A program made the translations under genes and the position numbers. DNA of 23,969 nucleotides from an uncultured Clostridium sp. (lineage in GTDB: Bacteria > Bacillota > Clostridia > UBA1212 > UBA1255), in assembly GCA_900543695.1 (NCBI GenBank), contig UQSG01000034.1:1-23969 (forward strand). The letters are read 5' to 3'. Shown here one piece after another: positions 1-7,125 of this stretch (positions within the stretch are counted from its first letter, which is position 1; the number at the start of each line of letters is the position of its first letter). The notes below the pieces were generated by a model. It saw only the letters and a list, made by a program, of their open reading frames with translations, searched no databases and was not told the origin of the DNA.

Positions 1-2192
1 GTTGCCAAGCGATATTTTTTAGCCACAAGTGTTACAAAAAAGCTTGACCACAACACATCTATAGAGAAATTTACAAGCCGATTGGCCACAAAACGGTTTT
101 TGTCTACCCGCACCATATCGTCATAAAGCGCTTGAAATGCATATTGACGGTTTATACCTCCGGTCAATTCCACCACCTTATCTGCCACCTCATCAAAGGT
201 GCATTCGTCTTTGTCTTTTATGTACTGCTTCAGCAGCATTACGGCATCCAACTCAGATTTTTCCTTTGTAAGAATTTTCCCGTTCAGATGATATTTGCCG
301 GACAGCACTTTTTTATATATTGCATTATATATTGCGGTCTGTGTAAGCTCGTAGTTTTCTTCTTCAATACTGCCCAGAGGAACGTCGCAAAGTGAAGCAA
401 AACCGTTCTCCTCACAGATCTCGTCCACAAAGTCGAGAATATCTTCTTCCTCGTCTTTTGTGATACGGAAACGGTCGATAAACAAATATTCTCCCTCGGA
501 GGACAATACAAAAAGGTCATTTCCCGATATTACACGCCAGATATTTCCTATCGGTATGTACGGCAGACGATCACTCAGTCTGTATACGCTTTCCACCGGA
601 TGCGCTCCCCAAATTCGCTTTAACTCATCGGTGACGGCATCCTTTTCGGAACATCTGCTACCTTTGACCATGAACTTCTTGGAGAAGGAACACCCTGAGA
701 TATTGTACTGAAGATACTCCTTGAGCATATCGGGGGAGGTAATAACATGGGACTCCATCCATTCCTGCTTGTTTTCAAACAGGCTTTCATAATAAATAAC
801 AACTGCACCAGAGAATAAAATATCGTCAACGATGCGCTGAAGCTCCTGTAGCATATCGTCATTTTTGCAGTAAACCTTGTCGTCGATAACGGTGCCAGAA
901 GACAGGATAGAAGTTTTCAAAGCTTCATCTTCTTCTGGGAGTGTGATTCCCATCTCATCCGCAAACTGACGGAAGCGCATGAGTTCCCTTATAGAATCAT
1001 ACTTGAATCCGTACTCATAGTGCTGTTTCAGCACGGCGACTATTTCACTGTTTGCTTCTGCCGGAGCAGTGATTTGATTGTCATGTCTTTTTCCGAGAGA
1101 TGCAGCAGCTTTTTCTGGAATATCAGCACCTATGAATTCCAGTAGCTTGTTAATAGCAGCGCTGAAACGATTATGCTGGTTATCATTATAGCTAATGAAA
1201 TCAGAATCACTATACAATTCGGATGCTGTTGCGATAATCTTTTCTTTATCTTCATTGAATAACGAGTAGGATAAATACCCATTGTCAATGGCATAACGCT
1301 CCGCACTTCTGATTGAGGAAACATAAGAGACGCAAGTTTTGTCTGCAAGCTTGGCAGTATTCTGTAAATAGGCAAGAAATTCGGCCTCGCAAGCAGCCGA
1401 GGTAGGGGCATTTACCAACATCGAATGTTTAGATGCTGTCGTCCCGGCTTCCTGTTCCGTCAAAGTGGCAAAAGTGCTCATCGACTTTGCAGAGGGTTCA
1501 ATCACAAGCATATCTGAATCAGTCGCTTGATCTGCCTTTTTTGAAAGCTGTGAGCAATATTGCATATAAGTTTGAAAATCATCGTTTATATTTTTGATGA
1601 GTTTTCTGTTCTTAATTTGGAAGATTTTATTCTTTCCAGCAGCCTCATAAATAGTTGTCAACATTGCCGTATCTGTAATATCAAATATCGAGCCTGATAT
1701 CAACTTAAAGACAACAGCGAAATGTTCCATCTTCAGGATATTTTTCTCTATCCACTTGCATCTCTGGGCGGGAAGAACAGATGCAGCCCACACCAAAAAA
1801 GCTTCTTTGTTATTTTGCTTGGCTGCAACCATTCTTTTCGCCTCCTCAAGTATGTCAAAATATCTTCCTGTATCTGTGCGGTAGAGTTCTACCACTTCCT
1901 TAAATAGTCTCGTTGCTGGGACATAAACATTTTCGCCTTTGTACGCAGAATCCATACTCTGCATCTGATAAGAGATACCATTCTCGTTTCTATAAACTTC
2001 ATCAATCACTTTTCCGCGATTGATAGCCATGTTGCGTAATTGTTCCGAAACACGTTTGATAATTTGTATCCTTGGCTGACACTTTTGCTGAGTCTCAAGA
2101 TATCCATCAAGTAGGATTGCGGCTTCATATATATCCCACTTCGGTTGTTTTTTACCAATATTCATTTCATTCTTCAACACATGATTATCCAT
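1..2192 (-). CDS. Large multidomain protein of unknown function, C-terminus beyond the window edge
   Basis: One reading frame stays open from 2285 to base 1 with no stop, so the gene is cut by the window. Two starts are possible. The ATG at 2285 has no ribosome binding site and an in-frame TGA just upstream. The ATG at 2192 has AGGA eight bases upstream and is preferred (730 full codons seen). Numbered from there, residues about 18-215 form a helical module with motifs KWDIYEAAILLDGYLE, VYRNENGISYQMQSM and a later LPAQ; similar modules open other large, uncharacterised Clostridia proteins (from memory, not checked). Residues about 270-360 (FLAYLQNTAKLADKTCVSYV to HNRFSAAINKLLEFIG) resemble the helical core-binding fold of tyrosine recombinases, which also occurs in large restriction-type proteins. 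No catalytic motif is visible; it may lie past the edge. It lies 183 bp downstream of the DUF4143 ATPase on the same strand. Function is not assigned. Confidence 0.75.
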   Translation of the reverse strand, partial: MDNHVLKNEMNIGKKQPKWDIYEAAILLDGYLETQQKCQPRIQIIKRVSEQLRNMAINRGKVIDEVYRNENGISYQMQSMDSAYKGENVYVPATRLFKEVVELYRTDTGRYFDILEEAKRMVAAKQNNKEAFLVWAASVLPAQRCKWIEKNILKMEHFAVVFKLISGSIFDITDTAMLTTIYEAAGKNKIFQIKNRKLIKNINDDFQTYMQYCSQLSKKADQATDSDMLVIEPSAKSMSTFATLTEQEAGTTASKHSMLVNAPTSAACEAEFLAYLQNTAKLADKTCVSYVSSIRSAERYAIDNGYLSYSLFNEDKEKIIATASELYSDSDFISYNDNQHNRFSAAINKLLEFIGADIPEKAAASLGKRHDNQITAPAEANSEIVAVLKQHYEYGFKYDSIRELMRFRQFADEMGITLPEEDEALKTSILSSGTVIDDKVYCKNDDMLQELQRIVDDILFSGAVVIYYESLFENKQEWMESHVITSPDMLKEYLQYNISGCSFSKKFMVKGSRCSEKDAVTDELKRIWGAHPVESVYRLSDRLPYIPIGNIWRVISGNDLFVLSSEGEYLFIDRFRITKDEEEDILDFVDEICEENGFASLCDVPLGSIEEENYELTQTAIYNAIYKKVLSGKYHLNGKILTKEKSELDAVMLLKQYIKDKDECTFDEVADKVVELTGGINRQYAFQALYDDMVRVDKNRFVANRLVNFSIDVLWSSFFVTLVAKKYRLA

Positions 2193-2375
2193 ATCATCTT
2201 TCCTAAGAGTATTGATGAATCTATTCTTGGCTAATACTATTTTTCGAACATGGAATGTCTCATCAAAGTTAAAACCAAATTTCATAGGGCATCATGTTTC
2301 GCTTTCGATAATAGAGAATAAGTGCCTGATGTTTTACGTTAAATGCGAATAATAGCTGATATGCTTGATAAAACC

Positions 2376-3605
2376 TCATATCATCCAGATCGGCACAATC
2401 AGATTGTCTCTATCAAACGCTCCGAACTGCTCCGCCATGCAGAGGACAGCGCCGGTGCCGAGCTGGAGGGGACTCCTATCCATCACGCTAAAAACACGGG
2501 TCAGACGCTTATCGGGCGTAGCGGTCTTTTTGATCTCCAATGGACAGAGCTTCCCATCGCCTTCCAGAATGACGTCGATCTCTTTAGCATCTCGGTCGCG
2601 GTAGAAGTAGAGATACGGTTCCAATCCCGCATTCTGATAGCTTTTCATGATTTCCGACACGGTGAAGTTTTCCAGCAGTGCGCCACTCATGGCGCCGCTT
2701 TCGGCCACCTCCGGAGAGGACCATCGGGTCAGATAACAAACCAAACCGGTATCATAGAAATACACTTTCGGCGTCTTGATGGTACGTTTGAGGACGTTAT
2801 TGGAATAGGGGTGTAGCAGGAAGATGATCCCCAACGTTTCCAAAATGTTGACCCAGTTCTTCGCCGTAGGCATATCAATATCCGCATCATCAGCCAGTGC
2901 TTTGTAGTTTAGAAGTTGCGAGCAGCGGGCAGCAACAGCTGTGACGAAACGATTGAATTTCAGCGCATCCACACTGCCGGAAAGTTCACGGACATCCCGC
3001 TCCACATAAGTGGAAAGATAAGACGAATAGAAAATATTTCGGTCAGGCGACTGTCCGCTGATGAGCCCCGGCATGGAGCCAAGCCACAGGCGGGCGAACA
3101 GCTCCGGCGTGGTTACGGGCTGAAATTGATCGCGCTCTGCTAGCAATCGATCCATATCTGTCGTAAAGGGCACGCAGGGAGCGCCGATGATTTCCCGCTG
3201 CGACATGGGGGACATGTGCAGAAGTGCCACACGGCCTGCTAAGGATTCTTGCACGCCCCGCATGAGGCGGAAAATCTGCGAGCCGGTCATCCAGAAATCG
3301 CCGGGATTGTGATATTCATCGATATGGATTTTGATATAGGTAAACAGCTCCGGAGCATATTGCACCTCATCGATAAGTACCGGCGGCTTATGAAGCTGTA
3401 AAAACAATGCCGGGTCATTTTTGGCCATGTCGCGTACCGTCAGATCATCAAGGGTCACATATTCACGGCCGATGTTTTCTTTCTGAGCCAGAGAGCGCAG
3501 CATGGTTGTTTTGCCTGCCTGCCGCGGACCGGTCAAGAGAATAGCTGAGTAAGACTGGCTCAGTTTTAAGATTTGTTCTTCTATATGTCGGCTGATATAT
3601 TTCAT
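2376..3605 (-). CDS. AAA ATPase with C-terminal DUF4143 domain
   Basis: The 409-residue protein has a P-loop at residues 26-34 (GPRQAGKTT), a Walker B stretch (PVLIDEVQYAP) and a C-terminal region with EIDVILE followed by LCPLEIKKT. The latter resembles the D...ExK core of PD-(D/E)XK nucleases, as is usual in DUF4143 proteins. The family is abundant in bacteria and archaea and its cellular role is unsettled; links to mobile elements and toxin-like behaviour have been suggested. A GTG at 3614 would add three residues, but the ATG at 3605 has AGGTG six bases upstream and is chosen. Length fits the family (about 380-430), and no key motif is broken. It has its own strong promoter and a pair of inverted repeats upstream. 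Family assignment is firm; activity is inferred. Confidence 0.9.
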   Translation of the reverse strand: MKYISRHIEEQILKLSQSYSAILLTGPRQAGKTTMLRSLAQKENIGREYVTLDDLTVRDMAKNDPALFLQLHKPPVLIDEVQYAPELFTYIKIHIDEYHNPGDFWMTGSQIFRLMRGVQESLAGRVALLHMSPMSQREIIGAPCVPFTTDMDRLLAERDQFQPVTTPELFARLWLGSMPGLISGQSPDRNIFYSSYLSTYVERDVRELSGSVDALKFNRFVTAVAARCSQLLNYKALADDADIDMPTAKNWVNILETLGIIFLLHPYSNNVLKRTIKTPKVYFYDTGLVCYLTRWSSPEVAESGAMSGALLENFTVSEIMKSYQNAGLEPYLYFYRDRDAKEIDVILEGDGKLCPLEIKKTATPDKRLTRVFSVMDRSPLQLGTGAVLCMAEQFGAFDRDNLIVPIWMI

Positions 3606-3626
3606 TTGTATCACCTATCCATATAA

Positions 3627-3724
3627 TTCGGCTAATTTTAACTACGCTATTATTATAGCCGAAATCGAGGAGTCTGTCAACAAATTTTCGGCAGATTTTA
3701 TTGTTTTTGAAAATCTGCCGAAAA
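3627..3724. repeat. Two inverted repeats built from GCCGAA half-sites around the ATPase promoter
   Basis: An 8-bp inverted repeat (TTCGGCTA at 3627-3634, TAGCCGAA at 3656-3663) overlaps the -10 box and transcription start. A second, perfect 15-bp inverted repeat (3685-3699 and 3710-3724, loop of ten bases) lies just upstream of the -35 box. All four arms share the core GCCGAA. The arrangement looks like operators for a dimeric DNA-binding protein. The larger repeat could instead act as a hairpin, but no clean T-run supports a terminator role. Confidence 0.6.
3652..3680 (-). promoter_or_regulatory. Sigma-A type promoter of the DUF4143 ATPase gene
   Basis: On the minus strand a perfect TTGACA (3675-3680) and a perfect TATAAT (3652-3657) are separated by exactly 17 bases. 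The start codon lies about 47 bases downstream of the -10 box. It is the best match to consensus in the window. Confidence 0.85.
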
Positions 3725-3784
3725 AGCCAAGTGGCATTTTGTCCGTCGCCCTTTTTCTTTGTCTACTGCGGTGCAAATTTTGAC

Positions 3785-3813
3785 TTGAATCAGAGGTTGT
3801 TCAGAGTTATAAT
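3785..3813 (+). promoter_or_regulatory. Candidate plus-strand promoter without an obvious gene
   Basis: TTGAAT (3785-3790) and TATAAT (3808-3813) are 17 bases apart. Transcription would begin near 3820 and run into a GC-rich hairpin and then a tRNA-like fragment. No convincing coding region follows, so the transcript may be a small RNA, a degenerate gene, or nothing. Confidence 0.45.
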
Positions 3814-3831
3814 AACCGTATAAAAAGCGAT

Positions 3832-3857
3832 CGCCTCTCGCGTGCGAGCGAGAGGCG
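3832..3857 (+). repeat. GC-rich hairpin near the 5' end of the orphan transcript
   Basis: A 10-bp perfect stem (CGCCTCTCGC at 3832-3841 and GCGAGAGGCG at 3848-3857) encloses a 6-base loop. It is not followed by a T-run, so it is not an ordinary terminator. It lies about 12 bases after the expected start of the candidate promoter, where a stabilising 5' stem of an RNA would be. Confidence 0.5.
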
Positions 3858-4040
3858 TGTAGTGCGTATTATTCTGCAAAAAATCCTGCTGACCACACAA
3901 AAGACCACCTACTGTTTCGAAGCACTCGGAAACAGTGGACTGGGGAGCGCCGAAGAGCGCGGTTTTCCGAGCGGAAAGGGGCGGAAAAAGTTATTTTTAG
4001 CGGAAATTGCCCTTACAGGTCCGTTTGGGATGTTGAGGCC

Positions 4041-4065
4041 GCGGGTTCGAGTCTCGCCACTCCGA
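4041..4065 (+). pseudogene. tRNA 3'-end-like fragment (T-arm and acceptor strand)
   Basis: A 5-bp T-stem with one G-T pair (GCGGG 4041-4045, CTCGC 4053-4057) encloses a canonical T-loop TTCGAGT. A 7-base strand CACTCCG and a discriminator A follow. No matching 5' acceptor strand (CGGAGTG), D-arm or anticodon arm can be found upstream at tRNA spacing, so this is not an intact tRNA. Such fragments are typically left where an element has integrated into the 3' end of a tRNA gene. A chance or unrelated T-arm mimic is possible. Confidence 0.45.
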
Positions 4066-4091
4066 TTCATACGACTCTCACACACGAAAAT

Positions 4092-4140
4092 AATCTGAAC
4101 AGTCTCTTACTTGGAGAATCGTTCGGATTATTTGTTATAT
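4092..4140 (+). terminator. Likely intrinsic terminator after the tRNA-like fragment
   Basis: AATCTGAAC (4092-4100) pairs with GTTCGGATT (4121-4129) with one G-T pair, and an inner TCTC/GAGA adds to the stem. A T-rich tail follows. It would end any transcript through the tRNA-like fragment. Confidence 0.5.
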
Positions 4141-4323
4141 TTTCCCAATTTTAACAGCAAGAGTGGTATCGGCGTTCACATCGATGAAAAAGACACATTT
4201 TTACGATATAATAAACTCAGCGAAACGTTTAGATCACTCATTTTTAAGTTGCTTCAGTTGTCGTGCTGTAAGTGATATAATTAAATTACGGTATCGCTAT
4301 GAGCTATTAACGGAGGTGCGATT

Positions 4324-5466
4324 ATGGCAATGACCATGGGGCAAATTATAAAAAAACTACGCAAGGGGCGAGGATTTACACAAGAAGAGCTTGCTGAACG
4401 ATTAGGTGTTACGTATCAAGCAATCTCAAAATGGGAAAACGATTCCGGAATGCCGGACATTTCGCAGATCGTGCCATTAGCAACAATATTTGATGTAAGT
4501 ACAGATTTTCTGTTCGGACTAGACCACACATCTGAAGCCGAAGATGCACTCAAAATAGTTTCCATTGCAAACAGCATACAAGAATATGGCAAGCTCGACA
4601 CATATCTAAAGGCATACGATGTTTTGCTGGACGGCCTGAAAAAATATCCCGATAATTACATTATTACATATAATTGTATGAACTTGGGTTTTTCTCTTTC
4701 GTTGCCGGATAACGGATGGATATATGCTGAAGAACGTGCCGAATCAATCATTCCCGAAACAATTAGACAGGCGAATTTTATAATTAAAAATTCAAAGAAT
4801 ATCTCGGATATTTTGTGGGCGCGACAGAATTTAGTTTTCTTATATAGTGCAAATAAGAAATTTGACTTGGCCACAGCAGAAGCACGCAACTTTCCCGTTC
4901 GAACAGATCTTACACTCTATTCCACTATGGCGGCCGTGAATGAATATATGGGCAACCACGAGCGTGAAGCTGCTTATTTATGCAGCGATATTGATTATTC
5001 GCTCCAGGCTTTTGAAAACAATGTTGCTCGTTTAGGCAAAGCATACTACAACAATGGGAATTACACGGATGCCATTGACGTTTATGAAAGATTTTTTGCT
5101 GTTATGAAAGCCATCTTCAATGATGAATGTCCTCCACCGTATCACGACTTTGATTCCGGGGATTGTTATTTACTGCTTGCCGAATCGTATCTTGCTGTTG
5201 GTGAAGAAAATCAAGCAATGGATGCGGTCGAAAACGCTGTTATGTATTATATTGATCTATTAAACAAAGAAACGGACGATGAAAATTGCTGCCCTATTGT
5301 TGTTCGCTCTCCGATTATAAAAAAACGTGAGTTTAAGCAGCGAATTCGCAGGGACATCATAAAAAAGAAGCTGCAAAATAAATTATCCGATAAGTCTATT
5401 GAGAAACTTAATCAAAATATTCGTTTTATTGAACTTCTTGACCTAGTGAACAACATCTCAGAATAA
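4324..5466 (+). CDS. XRE-family transcriptional regulator with helical (TPR-like) C-terminal region
   Basis: The 380-residue protein begins with a Cro/C1-type helix-turn-helix (residues about 6-65: GQIIKKLRKGRGFTQEELAERLGV, then YQAISKWEND). This is the signature of Gram-positive XRE regulators. The remaining 300 residues are helical with repeat-like spacing (for example ARLGKAYYNNGNYTDAIDVYERFF and DCYLLLAESYLAVGEENQAMDAVENA), suggesting TPR-like units that could sense a peptide or partner. The start has GGAGGTG (4312-4318) five bases upstream; the next Met at residue 5 is less well placed. It is flanked by remnants of mobile DNA and is AT-richer than the core operon, as expected for an accessory regulator. 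Its target is unknown; no neighbouring gene is an obvious partner. No terminator is visible after it. Confidence 0.9.
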   Translation: MAMTMGQIIKKLRKGRGFTQEELAERLGVTYQAISKWENDSGMPDISQIVPLATIFDVSTDFLFGLDHTSEAEDALKIVSIANSIQEYGKLDTYLKAYDVLLDGLKKYPDNYIITYNCMNLGFSLSLPDNGWIYAEERAESIIPETIRQANFIIKNSKNISDILWARQNLVFLYSANKKFDLATAEARNFPVRTDLTLYSTMAAVNEYMGNHEREAAYLCSDIDYSLQAFENNVARLGKAYYNNGNYTDAIDVYERFFAVMKAIFNDECPPPYHDFDSGDCYLLLAESYLAVGEENQAMDAVENAVMYYIDLLNKETDDENCCPIVVRSPIIKKREFKQRIRRDIIKKKLQNKLSDKSIEKLNQNIRFIELLDLVNNISE

Positions 5467-5552
5467 TTTTATTCCCAATCTCTTTCGGCCTATCAACAGC
5501 CATTTTCGCATCTAAATGGTACCTGCTTTTTTGAAGCCGCCTGCTTCTTCAT

Positions 5553-5690
5553 TCAGTTCTTCCAATAGGATTGATAGGTGCTCGCGGAAAAGATTTTTTC
5601 TGCGTCCGTCCCGTTCTCCTTCGCTTCCGTTTTGCTTTCGCCAAAGGCTTGCATACCGATCAGGTGCTCATACGCCTGCTGGTGCAGTTT
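5553..5690 (-). pseudogene. Possible N-terminal fragment of a tyrosine recombinase (integrase)
   Basis: A frame of about 45 codons without a start reads AYEHLIGMQAFGESKTEAK and then KIFSASTYQSYWKN before a stop. The phrases GESK.EAK and IFS..TYQSYWK recall the start of the core-binding region of long tyrosine recombinases in gut Clostridia (recollection of the family, not checked). The rest of such a protein is missing. It directly abuts the truncated intron protein. It could be spurious. Confidence 0.35.
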
Positions 5691-5802
5691 TTAGGAATAG
5701 GATCTTACTCAAGATGTCCGGCTCTGCACTGTCCCTTTCCTTCCATATCCGGATGAATGAGCGGTGCGCTCTCACATACCCTTTGCGTTCCGCTTTGCCC
5801 AT
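5668..5802 (-). pseudogene. Truncated group II intron-encoded protein, N-terminus only
   Basis: Forty-four codons reading MGKAERKGYVRAHRS, then RDSAEPDILSKIL, resemble the extreme N-terminus of bacterial group II intron reverse transcriptase/maturases, where ...DILSKIL leads into the first RT block. Here the sequence departs from the expected pattern right after ILFLK and meets a stop. No RT motif (YADD), maturase or endonuclease domain is present. It sits at the expected place, about 440 bases after the intron 5' end. A GGAGG is only a base or so from the ATG, so the original start may have been another codon. Confidence 0.5.
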
Positions 5803-6245
5803 TCCTCCTTTCCCTGTCGTACTAATGACTCCTACTGATTCAGCCCTTCACCGAAAAAAAGACTTCCGGCTACTATGGCCTCTGCTGACTTCTGTGCGTT
5901 CAGCGTTATCTCTCAATAACGGTTACTCCTTTCGGAGCGTTCCGCACAGACCTCCCTGGGTACCACACGTTTCTTTCCCTCCATCCATCTGTCGCATTTA
6001 CTGCACATGATTCCGTGCAGCTATCGGGCTTTATCTTGTATGGCAGACTTACCCTCATGTACAGCCTTCTATGCGGTTTCTATTCGTCAGACCAGAGGTT
6101 TGCCCGTGGGGCAGTAGATTCCCCACATCCGGCTTCCTTCAGATTCCACCTCACGGTGGACACCCTTGCCTTCGGCTATATCCTTCCCTCTGCCGGGTGG
6201 ATTTGGGGACTTGCACCCTTTAGAAACGTGTGCCGCCAGGCGCAC
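5692..6245 (-). mobile_element. Group II intron, 5' fragment (minus strand)
   Basis: Read on the minus strand, the fragment starts with GTGCGCC (6245-6239), a standard bacterial group II 5' end, and soon shows GGGTGCAAGTCCC, the conserved early domain I element. It goes on with paired segments and the phrase GGAACGCTCCGAAAGGAGTA, and then the remnant of the intron protein. The right boundary is inferred from where the protein resemblance stops. Domains V and VI and nearly the whole reverse transcriptase are missing, so it cannot splice or move alone. It lies just beyond a hairpin terminator, the kind of target used by class C introns, though the class is not determined here. Confidence 0.65.
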
Positions 6246-6254
6246 CACCACCAT

Positions 6255-6301
6255 ATAACGGTTTACCCGTTCATAAATAAACGGGTAAACCGTTATTTTT
6301 T
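6255..6301 (+). terminator. Strong hairpin terminator next to the intron fragment
   Basis: A perfect 17-bp stem (6255-6271 and 6280-6296) with an 8-base loop is followed by five Ts on the plus strand. It is the longest perfect stem in the window. On the minus strand it lies 9 bases before the group II intron 5' end. Confidence 0.75.
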
Positions 6302-6558
6302 GTCTCCCTGATACCGCGTCAAAATTCGGTGCAAATCCAGTGACCGGCTCCGGGATTTTTTCGTACCAGTTTCCTCTTACTGGCGTTTTGCATTTCTCAA
6401 ACCACCCTATCAGGTGCAAAACATGACCGGATGGCCTGAATATATTCTGCAAAAACATCAAAGGTATCAAGAAAATTTTCCCTTCTGATTCTGCAGCGAT
6501 TCCGCAAATTTTTTCTAATATAAAATTCACAAAAATAAAAAATCGTATCAAATTTCTG

Positions 6559-6587
6559 TGGACAAAATTTGCCAAACAGGGTATAAT
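6559..6587 (+). promoter_or_regulatory. Promoter of the lipoprotein/protease pair
   Basis: TGGACA (6559-6564) and TATAAT (6582-6587) are separated by 17 bases; the ATG is 40 bases downstream of the -10 box. A sigma-A type promoter. Confidence 0.7.
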
Positions 6588-6627
6588 ATAGTTAAGATTT
6601 TAGATAGTATTAAAGAAGGTGATTCCG

Positions 6628-7113
6628 ATGTTTCATAAACTAAGCACCTCTAAGAAATCCCAATTTTGTTTTCTCTGTATATTTTTTGGAGGTGTTCTCT
6701 TAATTATGTCTGGATGTACAAAAAAGATCGATCAACCTACACCACTCGAGTCGCTTGAAACGAAAAAGCCATTTTCTCTATCGGTTAAATGCGAAAACAC
6801 AGTTATAAAATCAGGTGAAACCTTGGATATCTTTTGTAGCCTAAAAAATAATTCTTCTATGGCTTATCGCATTAATCAAGAGATAGAACTTATAAATTTC
6901 AAAATTGACGGAGAGGTTACACCTTATATTTCTGTGGCGAAAAAAAATACCATTATGGGAAACTCTGAAATTTCTCGTACCATTAGTATTCAAGTGAACG
7001 AATTGGGCACACATGATATAACTATTTTCTCAAATTTCGACGTTATCGACGAAGATGACCACATACTTAATAATTACTGTATCGAGGTTCCTATTACAGT
7101 TACCGTAGAATAA
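6628..7113 (+). CDS. Small lipoprotein, unknown function
   Basis: The 161-residue protein has a charged N-terminus, a hydrophobic segment (residues about 12-28) and a lipobox ending in MSGC, with Cys30 as the expected lipidation site, so it should be anchored on the outer face of the membrane. The mature part is beta-rich (FSLSVKCENTVIKSGETLDI; CSLKNNSSMAYRI; ISIQVNELGTHDITIF), like a single immunoglobulin-like domain. The spacing resembles BsuPI-type protease inhibitor domains, a weak resemblance that I offer only as inference. The ATG at 6628 has AAGAAGGTG six bases upstream; an earlier GTG (6619) lies within that site and is rejected. The secreted protease gene follows after 12 bases, so the two are almost surely co-transcribed. 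Confidence 0.8.
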   Translation: MFHKLSTSKKSQFCFLCIFFGGVLLIMSGCTKKIDQPTPLESLETKKPFSLSVKCENTVIKSGETLDIFCSLKNNSSMAYRINQEIELINFKIDGEVTPYISVAKKNTIMGNSEISRTISIQVNELGTHDITIFSNFDVIDEDDHILNNYCIEVPITVTVE

Positions 7114-7125
7114 AGGATGTTTCTT

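Larger units (their letters stand above)
3725..4323. other. Non-coding or degenerate stretch between the ATPase and the XRE regulator
   Basis: About 600 bases hold no convincing protein gene. A 78-codon frame (3862-4098) has no ribosome binding site and its last third merely reads through the tRNA-like fragment, so it is not called. The stretch contains an orphan promoter, a GC hairpin, a tRNA-3'-like piece, a likely terminator and, at its right end, the -10 box TATAAT (4276-4281) that probably serves the XRE gene. I see nothing else in it. Confidence 0.6.
5467..6618. other. Mobile-element graveyard between the XRE gene and the lipoprotein
   Basis: About 1.15 kb without an intact gene. It contains, on the minus strand, the 5' part of a group II intron, the N-terminus of its encoded protein, and a possible recombinase fragment; then a strong hairpin terminator (6255-6301). 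From about 6302 to 6558 I recognise nothing: it is AT-rich with several small frames that lack ribosome binding sites. The promoter of the lipoprotein gene lies at its right end. Confidence 0.6.

Noticed and set aside
2343..2816. Plus-strand frame of 157 codons
   Set aside because: It is fully antisense to the DUF4143 ATPase gene, lacks a ribosome binding site and shows no family resemblance.
4010..4069. A complete tRNA gene
   Set aside because: Only the T-arm and acceptor 3' strand can be folded; no matching 5' acceptor, D-arm or anticodon stem.
3862..4098. Plus-strand frame of 78 codons
   Set aside because: It has no ribosome binding site, and its C-terminus (RPRVRVSPLRF) is simply the tRNA-like fragment translated.
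5516..6311. Two plus-strand frames of 164 and 98 codons
   Set aside because: They run antisense through the group II intron fragment; the low-complexity Ser/Pro/Arg composition fits translated RNA structure, not protein.
6087..6575. Minus-strand frame of 162 codons
   Set aside because: It crosses the hairpin terminator and enters the intron 5' end, so it cannot be one real gene. A remnant in its first part (around 6310-6480) was considered but not recognised.
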